From: Datnioides undecimradiatus
Taxonomy: Eukaryota > Chordata > Actinopteri > Lobotiformes > Datnioididae
Direction: 5' to 3'
DNA: 64,000 nt
Assembly: GCA_008933995.1 (NCBI GenBank)
Contig: WARS01001600.1
Span: 744,001 to 808,000, forward strand
The notes under the pieces are model-generated. The model ran no database searches. It worked only from the letters and a program-made list of their open reading frames with translations, and was not told the DNA's origin. The number at the start of each line of letters is the position of its first letter. Position 1 is the first letter of the stretch. Shown here in pieces: positions 1-20,549 of the stretch. The translations under genes and the position numbers were made by a program.

Positions 1-37
<37 letters not shown>
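1..37. repeat. (TG)n microsatellite
   Basis: An uninterrupted TG dinucleotide run that continues past the left edge of the window. Confidence 0.95.
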
Positions 38-39
<2 letters not shown>

Positions 40-1019
40 GCGGAGTGATTTTAATCAGCGGCTGTATTACTGCAGTCGTTATTTGTGCAGTAATAACTCA
101 TCACCATACGTGTGTAGCCTAACACACACACATATGAAACACACACGGAGGGGACAGCAGCGTGTGAGTGTGTGTCTGGCTGGGGTGACTCAGCATGTGC
201 CAGAGCCAGTGAGCCACAAGGTCCAACTGACCAATCGCCTCCAATCATCATCAGGAGCCGGCCAATCAGAGCCTCCCCCTCTCTTTGTCCCTTCATCTCC
301 CTGCTCGCCCTCTTCCTCTCAGTCCATCTGTTTTGTATTCCTCCCCGTTCAGCCACTCTCTCCTTCATGTCACGCCTTTCTTCCAATCGTCTCTCTCGAT
401 AAAACGCTCTATCGACTCACCTGAGTCTCCTCATCCCCGCCATTCTTTTCTCTTTCAGCCTCGTCCCTCACTTCTCATTTTGACTCCTATCTCTCTGGCT
501 CTCTCTCCCCTCAGTCTGCATCCTTTATGTCGCTCTCTCTCTGACTCTCCCTGGTCAATGCTCAGTATTCATGCGTTGTCTCCCACAGAGAGGGATCGAT
601 GCTCCCATTCATCCTCCACTGTAGCTGGGCCCTGAACTCTCCTCACAAACACTGGAACATCCTCTGGCAAACCCGGCCGTGCACGCTGCTCTTTAGTTCT
701 CCTTTGAAAAGCTTTTTTTTTTTTTAAATTCCTTGAACTCGGGAAGAAAGGCAGTTTTCAGTTGCACACACACTTTTTTTTTATGTCCCTGACCCACATA
801 ACACACAAAAATAGTGATAAATAGACACACAAAGCCACATCTCTGTGCTTCTCCACAGACAAGGAGCATCTACGGATGACCAGGCAGTATCAGCTGTCAC
901 TGGTGCAGACTGTCATATTAATAATAAAATGAAATTTACTGTCTTAAACTGAAAACTGTGAAAAAAATGTGCCGCTGAGGATCTGAGGGTCTCTCTTTAT
1001 CGCGGTTTGGACGTTGAGC

Positions 1020-1445
1020 TCCGTGTTTTTTGGTGTTTTCCAGTTTTATTTTGAAAGGTTTTTCCCTCTTGCGTCTCCGTTCACTTGTTTCCTGTGTTTG
1101 ACTGGCTCATTGCTCTCACCTGTTACTTGTTAGTGTTCCCGCCCAGTCTATGTTCCCACCTTCCACGTCGTCCCTTGTGTTTTTCCTTGTCTTCCCTCAC
1201 ATGTTTGGATTCATGGTTGTGGAGTTTTGCCTGTTTCTTGGACGTTGCTTCCTCCTGCTCCTCTTGGTTTTGGACTGAATACCTGGTTTGACTCTCCCTG
1301 CCTTGACTACCTGTAAGCCCAAGCCCTGTTACTATAAATCGCTTGACAATCTCTGCTCCTGGTCTCCACCTGCACTTGGGTCCATCTCCTTGAGTTCCCT
1401 GTTCCTCTCTGTGGCACAGCTCTGACACTTTTCTTCTTTCTGTCA
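1020..1445 (+). mobile_element. dispersed teleost repeat remnant
   Basis: This T- and C-rich segment has the cadence of repeats common in percomorph genomes: runs such as tgttcccacctt and cctgtttcttgga, an ACCTGTAAGCCCAAGCCCTG stretch, and a tail of the form tgcacttgggtcc ... tgacac. It has no coding capacity. The assignment rests on pattern memory and the superfamily is unknown. Confidence 0.45.
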
Positions 1446-2196
1446 CACACATTCTTTACCGCTTTATCCGCAGGTGTCTGTACACAGAGATACAGTGTGG
1501 ATGCACTGTGGCAGGCAGTTGGTGCTACAGTGGTTTTTGCAGTTTTAAATGTGTCAGCTCACATTTTCTTCATAAATACTCAGTTGGTTATTAGTCAAAC
1601 AATATGTCCTGCAGATGAATTTGAGATTTTAACGGAAAATGCTCATTTTAAATCTGCATTAACAGTTTTTTTAGATGAGCTGTCAGCGCAGCGGTGTTCA
1701 CCAGCGAGCCCCTAACTTTGTCTGTCAGTTTGTTGTCGGGCAGGTAGTGTCTGAGCTTTTTCACTGAAGGAGAAGGGAGTGGGATTGATGGGAGCTGCCA
1801 GAGTGAACCAGAACAGTAAAGCTACGGGCTGTAAAAACAAACCAATGAGCTGAAAGATATTAAACGCTCTGCAGCGCTGAGGGGAACTGCAGAGCCGGGT
1901 GATAATTCTCTGTGGATTCATCACCACAAGCCACTGCTTTCACGTTCCACACAGCCATTGTTCAGAAAGGATATCGATCACAGCTGCTTTAGGAAAACTG
2001 ACGCAGTTCGACATGGAGTCTTCGTCAAAGTTCAGCAGCGCCACGCTCTGCTGCATTGTTGGATTGTGCGACAAAGGCGTTTGTTCCAACACCGAATGCA
2101 AATTGCTTGTTTGTTGTGGGCACAGTGTAAACCTGGTGAGGCCACGTGCAGCCCTGCTACACTAGAGTGCACCACAAACTGGAATACAGCCACTCT

Positions 2197-2235
<39 letters not shown>
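2197..2235. repeat. (CA)n microsatellite
   Basis: A run of about 19 CA units. A shorter imperfect tract follows near 2276-2290. Confidence 0.95.
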
Positions 2236-2237
<2 letters not shown>

Positions 2238-2433
2238 TCAACATATTCTCTCACTCACACCCTGTGTCTTTCATTCACACACACACACGCAATAACATAA
2301 GCCTCTCTCTGTGCTGGCAGCCACTGTCATGCACTACGCAGGGACACTGCAGGATTAACTTCAAAGAATGTGTGTGTGTCTGTCAACAGGACAAGCCCAC
2401 CTGCATTTTCAATTCTCAGGACGCCTTCGACAC

Positions 2434-2437
<4 letters not shown>

Positions 2438-2472
<35 letters not shown>
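2438..2472. repeat. (CA)n microsatellite
   Basis: A run of about 17 CA units. Confidence 0.95.
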
Positions 2473-2475
<3 letters not shown>

Positions 2476-4426
2476 GTCCTAACGCGACTAGCTTGTGTAC
2501 ACACCGAAACACACTAAGCTCCCACTTCACACGTTCACACATGCTCACTTTATGTACTAATGCGCTCGCTGACATTCACGCAGCGCGTCCAGTCACCCGC
2601 AGCAACACCGTCGCAGGCCTGCGAGGAGAGAGTTGACAAAAATAAAGGGAGTCAGCACAACTGGCAGCTCCCTGATGAGACGGACGCACGCTGATGATGT
2701 AAGCTAAAGAGACAAGGAGAGGTGTAATGTGTAGTAATGACACCCCAGAGCATCATAAGTCCTTCCTCAGGACTAGACCCTGTTTATGTGCCATCTATAC
2801 GCAGGGTCCAATAAATCACTGCATTACACGCAATGATCGGCCAAGTGTAAAGCGTCATAAAGAGAGCATCTGTAAAACAATTTAAAGAATATATGAAATG
2901 AATAATAAAAAGAACAACTTTGGGTGCTTTTAACTTTCTCTTTTTGATAAGTCCGTTTGTTTGAATCAACAGTGGTATTTTAGGGCCAACCACGGAGATT
3001 TACTGATGTCAATAGCAGGTATAAAAGAGAAAAGAAGAAAGGAAGGAGAACATAGGAGGCACAGAGGAAAATCGCTCAGTCACGGTGGCACTAGCCAGGA
3101 GCAAAACCTTACTGTGCAAATTAACCTTGAGAGTCTGCATTGCAGGGAGCGAGCGAGAGAATGGAGGGAGAGCAGGCGGGAGGGACAGGGCGAAAAAGAC
3201 GGAGAAAAAAGAGGAGATAAAGAGACAGAGGGCAGAGAGGAGCGGTGAAAGAGTGGGCAGTGTGAATAGGAGGGAGGGGGTAATGAATAGAGAGCGCAGG
3301 AGTGGTTGAAACGACAGTTAGAGACGAGGTGAGTGAGTTAAAAGATAGAGGGGACAGAGGAGCCGTGGGAGAGCGGCGCCCGGTGAGGAACAAACCAGCT
3401 GCATGTGTGGAGGAGAAGAGTTAAACCCAACCAGCATCCCATTTACACCTGGTGCCAACACGCAACTGTGTCTGCATAATGACATGTGCAACCTTTGCAT
3501 CTACACCCGGTATGATTCAGCCTGCATTGTGATTGGATAGGAGCACAGGTAGGCGGGCAGGTTGTGCGTCTTCAGATAGTAGGAAGATGTGGAGTTAGGT
3601 GACCTTACAACATGCTGGGCTGGTTTACTTCTTCTTAAAGGAGCAGTCCACCTGTTTTTCATGTCAACAACGGTTGTGCTTGTACTTCTGTGGCTCCGAG
3701 GAAGCGTTAACAGCCCCGATAATGTCAAAGCGATGTCACTGGGGCTGTCTCAGCTTTGACAGATTCGAAACTGTTCATGTTGTGTTTGAGAGAGATCGTG
3801 GCATTGCTCCCACCGAAGCGCAGCACCAATACACTGGGGTGCCGTGTTAAATGAGGTCACAGATTGCATTTACACCTTGCTGAGATCCAATCACAGCGCG
3901 ACGCCAACAACCTTCAGATGTTGTCCGATTGCAGCGTGCTCTGTGAGCATTCATTTCCACACGTTCACATGGATTTTTCCATATCCAGATAAAATATTGA
4001 CGTGAACACTAGGTCTAAACAGAATACACCTGCATCTACAGCAAATACCTGCAGAATAATGTGTGCAAATAAATAAATAAATACCTGTAAATATCAGCTC
4101 AGTCTCTATATTCTGTATATTGTGAAATAAAAAAACTGCTTGATTGAAGATAAACGCTGCACACCCATTAATATCAAATGCTCGCTGTTTTTTTAATCAT
4201 CTTATTTGCAACATCTTGATTTAATTGCATGTAATTAATGATCATGTGACATAAATACCCATCTGCTCCTTTTACATACATTTGCCCTATACTACGATGT
4301 TTTTAATTACTTAATGAGGGTCTCTTCAATGAGCTTTCAGTAATTTGCACGTTTTCATTAGCCCTCCTGCCCGAGGTGTGTGACTCATCACGTCAGTGTG
4401 TATTCGGTGTGGTGCATGGTGCTTTA

Positions 4427-14433
<10,007 letters not shown>

Positions 14434-14871
14434 TTTCGCAGCCGCATGTAGAGCCTTTTAGGAGAGCGGGCTATCAATATTCTTTCCCTAATTTCCTCGT
14501 GCAAGAGACGCAGAGCGTACCTCACTGATCGAAAGCCTCTGTCACTCTCCTCATCTACGGAGGCTCCGCTGGGTTCCGGTACGCGCTGCTGTGCTCACAC
14601 CGCCGGAGTGACGCCGAGGGCGGGGGGGAGTCCAGCCATCACTTCTGCTCCGTGTTTTCTGACTCTTCTTTCTTTTCGATTTGCTTCAGATCCATATACA
14701 TTTATTTATTTATTTATAATGTTTGATTGCAGCTTTGTTATTTTTATTTTGGTAGCTCGGGTCTTTTTGGATGAGTCTCAGCTCTACGTCACCGGTTGAA
14801 GGGTCGCGTCCTGCGGTTCAGCACCACAGCGGGCGGACAGCGCTCGGCGAAGCGGCGGCGGCGGCGGCAGC

Positions 14872-15063
14872 ATGGGTTTCTCTCACGGCCTGGCGGCTGC
14901 AGAGGCTGGGGTTTCCCCTCTCGGTCACTGCCGGTCAAGTCTTAGCCAGACACCAGCACGGATGGATCCCCGGTCCCTGTGCGCTCTGTGTGCGCTCTTG
15001 CCGTCGCCCGGTCAGGGAGTGGATCACTGGAGGGTGACACTGATACAAAAATCCCACGCTTAA
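14872..15063 (+). other. unassigned divergent ORF next to the fam131a promoter (63 aa)
   Basis: A plus-strand ATG with good Kozak context (gcagcATGG) follows the (CGG)n run and opens a 63-codon frame starting MGFSHGLAAAEAG. It is divergent from fam131a. No family is recognised, and it may only be part of a promoter-derived non-coding RNA. Confidence 0.2.
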
Positions 15064-15796
15064 CCGCTTTTATACCGCCCGAACCAGTTTCCGCCTCCTT
15101 GTACTGTTTTCCCCTGCTAGGTAGAGGCGGAATGAGATGTGATTGGCTGGTGTCACCTTACATGCCACGTAGGGACAAGGGAGGAGTTAACGGTGCACAC
15201 ATAAGAGAAGCAAGTTGTCAACTGGGGATTGCATTTGCCCCTCATCTATGTGTGAGCTGACATAATGACAAACGAGGAACACACTGCATATTTCAACAGG
15301 TCTGAAAAGGAAAATGGCAGAGATGATGACAGCCCGGAGCAGGTTTGGATGCTAACAAATAATAATAACAGAGCAGCTAAACCCACTTGTGCAGAAGGTG
15401 GGACGTGAATTCATTTTTTCCCCTGTCGAGAACAATCTAACAGTCCGAGGGAGAAAAGGTCGCGTTGGACCCATACATGCCCACAGGCTTTAGACACGGT
15501 GTTGCGCAGTGATGCAATAATGGGGCCGTCCAATTATGGCAGGGAAAGCACATGTGAGGTGCAAAGTGACATTTTTCACGCGCAGTCTGACACGTTACAG
15601 GACATCAGAACCCCGTTTCATACTCCCACACTGTGCTGCGGCCTAGCTGCGGGCTCATTACGACCTCTAAGACCGCGCAGCCAAATATAGGCGCCGTTTC
15701 TAAAAATAAGCTTTGGCATTCTCTGTTCACGCGTGTTCAATCAGTTACGACAACGCATGGGAATAGGGCGCGCATATAAAGAAAGAAAGGTCTACT

Positions 15797-16462
15797 GTGA
15801 GACCTAATTGTGGCCTATTTGTAAGCGACCTACTCTTGTTTCCAGGCAGGTCTGCACTGAAGTATCTCCATTCTCCCTCCGTCTCTCTTAACGCCCACCA
15901 GCACTCTAAACATAGACACGCAGAGCTGCTGACCCACGCCGCCACTCCTCCAACTACGTCTATTATCTGTTACAGGAGAACAGATCCGGGGTCCGCTGAT
16001 GGCCATTTTCAATTCATCCTCCAAATACAGGATGGCGCAGAGGCCTCTAAATGGGTGCTCAGTGGGTGCTTTAGAGACTCTACGAGCCACGTTCCCCACA
16101 TTTACCCACACGTTGAAAACTCGGGATATCTTAATGTGTTTTATCCTGAGCGAGGAGGAGTAATGTTTGGCACAAGTCTAAGAAACGAAGAGATTAATAA
16201 GTTCATATCTGGGTGCTTAAAACTAGCAAACACTTCCACCTGCGCCTCTCTGGAAGACAAATACCAGCGCATTGCACTGACTTTAATTGTGTTGTCATTA
16301 ACAATATTCTCACAAACTGTCCGCAGAAATGTTATTACGCACGCTGGACGTTTGCTGCAGCAGCTGTTGCACGCAGAAGCTGGCATTTTGGCCCTTGTTC
16401 ATTGGATCAACGAGACCGAGGATAAACAGAGCGAGATGTTTCCCCGTGGTTTGACCAGTTAG
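15797..16462 (+). other. long unassigned ORF (up to 221 codons)
   Basis: An open frame of 221 codons with an ATG at 15797, reading MRPNCGLFVSDLLLFPG... to ...EMFPRGLTS. No family, signal peptide or repeat structure is recognised, and composition is ordinary. It may be chance, part of a non-coding RNA, or a lineage-specific gene. Confidence 0.2.
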
Positions 16463-16712
16463 ACCTGTACAGTAATGCAACCCAAGGATATTTAGCCGTC
16501 AATGGCACCGAAAGGTCCCAAGAGAGAGAGAATTTGGCACACTCGAGCGCGCGTAATGTGTGCGTAAACGCGCGCGACAGAGTCAGAGGGGGACAGAGGT
16601 AAGCCTCCAGGTGCCACAGGTGTTTTTGCACTGTGGATGCATCCCTCGGCGCCTTCATGAGAACATTAATGGTTCAAAATGACTGACATTATGATCAGGA
16701 AGCGCTCTGAAA

Positions 16713-17402
16713 GTGAATTACAGGACGCAGAAGTTGAAAATAAACTGGGGGAAATGTGCAGCGCTGCGTTCAACACGTGGGAGGACAGACATTCGTCACA
16801 CTGTTATTTCCGCTCATGTAAAGTCTGTGATTTTACAGCTTAAAGCGCGGAGGACTGTAATCTTCTGTGCCTCCTCTTTTCCCGCAGTGCGCGCTCAGCT
16901 CCCATTTCATAACACATCAAAGTTGCGGCAAAGCCACAGCTTATGTAGCCCGACCAGCCCCTCTCTCTACGCCACAGCGCCGTTTGCCTGGTGCTCTAGC
17001 GCCACCGAAAGGAAGGCTGTAGGACAGGCAGCTGTGGGAGCCACGGGGGTGCGGAGAGCCTGTTGCGCAGTACGGTATGTAACTGCAAAGCTGAAACCGC
17101 TGAGCTGTGCCGGGAGAGCGTGGGGAGATACCATTATCAGAGCCTCAGGGCATAATGTGTTTAGGCTGCATTACTCAAACCTACATGTCTTCAGCTGTCA
17201 GGAGTGCAAGAAAACGGCTGCACACAATCCAGACAAGAAAGAAAACGTACGATTTAAGTTGCAAAACATGGGATCAGTTTATCAGTTCACACTGGAGGTA
17301 ATGTTAGTGATGCATAGTACATGGAAACACCTGAAATGTTCTCTTTTGCATATTAATACTGTAAGAACCACAATCAGATCAGAGCCCCTTATTCATTGCT
17401 GA
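16713..17402 (+). other. long unassigned ORF (up to 229 codons)
   Basis: A second long open frame 250 bp downstream on the same strand, reading MNYRTQKLKINWGKC... to ...RSEPLIHC. It is rich in Arg, Ser and Cys. No homology is recognised and no splice junction joins it to the upstream ORF. Confidence 0.2.
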
Positions 17403-18836
17403 TCCAAGCTGAGAGAACTGGCTGCTCCCTGCTCCAATGAACCCGGAACGGCAGAGAACATCAGGTCAACAAGGCCAAGGCCAGCGAACCAAACAGGTGT
17501 TAATACCTTTTTCCAGAGTCTGAGGCTCTCAGTGCCGACACCGCCGGCAGGAAGGAGCCCTTCATTGAGATCCTGCCGACTCAGCTTCCTGAAGCCTTGG
17601 TGGAAAATCTCAATCTCCACTCGCCTCAGGGCTTCAAACCAGAGCCTGCAGGTCCTGGAGGAGAGGCAGCCAAGCCTGGGACATGAGCAGGAGAGCTGTG
17701 GTGGGAGTGCTGATCTAAGACCTGTGGATGAAGATATAGACATAGATACAGTAAAATGTATTTAAAATACTAAAAGTAAAAGAAATCATCCCATGGTATT
17801 TATAAAACTAAATTTATACTAAGACGTTAGCTTTAACATACATAAATATCAATATGTATTATCAATATTGATCCCAGAAAGGCGATGATGGGATGCAGAA
17901 GCATGAGATAGAACGACTCAAGTAAATACCTCGAAACTGTAGCGAAGCACAGACCTGCAGTAAAAGTACATGGTTACTTTCCAACACTGCGAAAGACGGA
18001 CAGTGTAGAAGTTTAATGGAAACACTCGTCCGTTCATGTATAGAGGATACTGCTTGTCCAAATGTTGTAATGAGATTAAATGATGAAAGGAACCCTAAAG
18101 AAGAGTTGCTGTTCCTGATCGCTGCCTTCTCTCCTAACAATAAATACAGCCTCAGCACCAGAGTAAAGAGATTACACCTCGGCTAAAGTCTCACTTCAAG
18201 CCGAGTGTAAAAGACGGGAACGGGCTCAGCATCTGAAATCAAACCGATGGCTCCTGGCCAGGCTCAACAGGAGTGCAAGGAGAGTAAGAATCAGGTGTAA
18301 GAAACCCAGGACCCCGACAGATGTCCAAAATAATGACCGCAATCTGTCAACCGCAGATAAAAATAGGTGATCTTTAAATATTTTGCATTATTAATGGACT
18401 GCTGTAGTAATGTCACCAAACCCAGGCGCCTCGAACCTCAATTAGCTCTGCGGATATTGGAAGAGAGGATCAAAGGGGTCAGGAGTCATTTTAACACTCC
18501 TCTTGTGTCGCAGGTCCACAGGAACTGATGCCAGCTGAGACCTCATTGGCCGAGACAATGTCAGCATCATGTGTTGTTATGGGGCAAATATAGCACTTAT
18601 GTATTTAATCTTACAAATACGATCTGACGAACAGCATGCTGTATTTAAAATACACATGTTGCAGTAACCTAGGCCTGCAAGGGAGACTATTACGATTAAC
18701 AATTAAACATGTGAAATGTGGGACTGAGTGTGCAGAGATGAGATATTGATAAAGTGACATGAGCTGTGACACAGGGACTGAACAAAGTGCCAAAATAAGA
18801 CCAGATTCACTTACATTCAACAGGTTTTTATTAATA

Positions 18837-18842
18837 CGGTGT
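18837..18842 (-). other. candidate polyadenylation signal of alpi
   Basis: AATAAA on the minus strand, 270 bp downstream of the alpi stop codon. It is the first canonical hexamer found and gives a plausible short 3'UTR (19111-18840). Confidence 0.5.
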
Positions 18843-19111
18843 CTTCTTTCATCAACACATTTCATTGTCAAGGTTGAGCGATCACTCTGCTCTGACTTTC
18901 TAAAACCAGGAAACCTTAGCACGTCTTAGTTTGTGGCATCTGATCATCTGATTCTCTCTGTTTTAACAAGACCCACTGCGAGAGGGGACATCGTCCTGCA
19001 TCCCCGAGCAAGACACCACATCCCTGCACACTCCTCCATGTCCCTGACCTCTGACCACCCTGATGTGGCAAGTGGAGCGAGACCAGCAGGGTTCAGAGAG
19101 GATAAGGGATC

Positions 19112-19413
19112 TCACATCAGCACTGTCAGTGCCAGCAGCAGACTGATGAGGCTACTGAGCAACACCACAGAGCCCCGAGCTGCCGCGGCTCCGTTGTTGG
19201 TGAAGGTGGTGTGGAGCACAGGTGCCTCCGTTTGGCCCTGGCAGTGCCTGAGGTCGGCGCCCACGCAGGCGGCGTAGGCCATGGCGTGGGCGATGTAGTT
19301 CTGCTCCTGGACGCCCTGGAAGAGGTGGGACATGGGACCGCGGGCAAGCACCGCCACATCCTCTCCGCTGTGGGTGGCCGACTCTGTGGGGACGGCAGAC
19401 AGCTGGACGTAGT
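19112..19413 (-). CDS. alpi: alpi exon 11 (last exon, GPI signal)
   Basis: 302 bp including the stop TGA at 19114-19112. Encodes [20 protein letters not shown] with zinc ligand His450, then [19 protein letters not shown] and the hydrophobic C-terminal tail needed for GPI attachment. Confidence 0.92.
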
Positions 19414-20509
19414 CTTTAGTTTCTGGAGGAGAGGCAGAAACTTCTCTTTACTTTCATCCAACACAAACTTTTGTCCAAGTACACAAACACTGCAACTGCA
19501 ATGCAACCGTTCAACTCAAGAGTTTTACTGAGTTTCCAACTTTATGCAAACAGCTGCAGACAGCAAAGACAAATGAGCACCTAGCTGGAGAATACAGCAG
19601 GTAGCATTTAGCAGCTAAAGAGCAAGATGCTGTGTGGAGTTCAAAGCAGAGCTAAAAGTGGGATAAAAGCCTTGCATTCCTCAGGTGGACACAAACACAT
19701 CCCCTAATGAATGATAATGTTGCAAACACATTGGCATAAGCACTTCACGCGGTCATAATATGTCAGTTTACAACTTGTAGGGCTGCTTAAAAAGTCAGCT
19801 CATGCTGCTTTAAGTGGAGTGTGACTGAGTTTGTGTCTCTGATGCTGAGAGGGTGAGGTGAAACTGGACTCATCACTGCAGGGAGAGCGAGAAGAGAGTG
19901 ATACTGTTGACACACACTGTGCTGTCTGTTCTTCTCTGAGCAGGAATCCAGTGATTGTTGTTGTGATGTTACCTGAACGGTACTGATCACTTCCTTCCTC
20001 GGTTTGTAAAACAAATATCGCAAATCAAATCAGCAAAAATGTCAGAGACAGGGAGAGTACAGCTGATTTTATTCTGAGCAAAGGTTACGCTGTATGGCAG
20101 GACATGGATGTGAACACGCTGGGGTAAAACGTAAAGGTCATTCCAGCTGCTCTGAGACGGCCGTATTTGTCCTTGAACGTACTCGTGGTCAAGAAAATAA
20201 AGACGTAACTATAAATCACGGGCTGCTGGAGGAGAGCTGTGGTGGTTGCAGCAGGTCGGAGCATTTGATAAACTGAAGTCTGATGCATGTGTGAGGGAAA
20301 CAGAGAGGTACTGAGCGCCGCGTCTTACTCGTGTTGACATTGCGGATGTCTGGACGCTTGCCGTTGGTGATTTTGTGCCCGGGTCCGTTGCCGTACATCA
20401 GCGTGGTGTAAGGCAGCATGTCTTGAGCCCACAGGGGAGATTTACCTGCAGAATACAGGACGACCGTGAGACGTTATCTTTGTTGTCTTTGTTTGATTCT
20501 CTCTCACAT

Positions 20510-20549
<40 letters not shown>

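Larger units (their letters stand above)
14434..18836. other. intergenic region between fam131a and alpi
   Basis: It contains the fam131a CpG-rich region, two long unassigned plus-strand ORFs (15797-16462 and 16713-17402), and otherwise unrecognised single-copy-looking DNA. No spliced gene could be built here. Confidence 0.55.

Noticed and set aside
2..424. ORF starting with a Cys-Val repeat
   Set aside because: It is only a (TG)n microsatellite read as codons and begins with GTG, not ATG. The same applies to other Cys-Val or Thr-His runs in this window.
17393..17743. 116-codon minus-strand ORF beside the second long intergenic ORF
   Set aside because: No family recognised, no splice support, and overlapping plus-strand frames are also open, so it is probably chance in GC-richer DNA.
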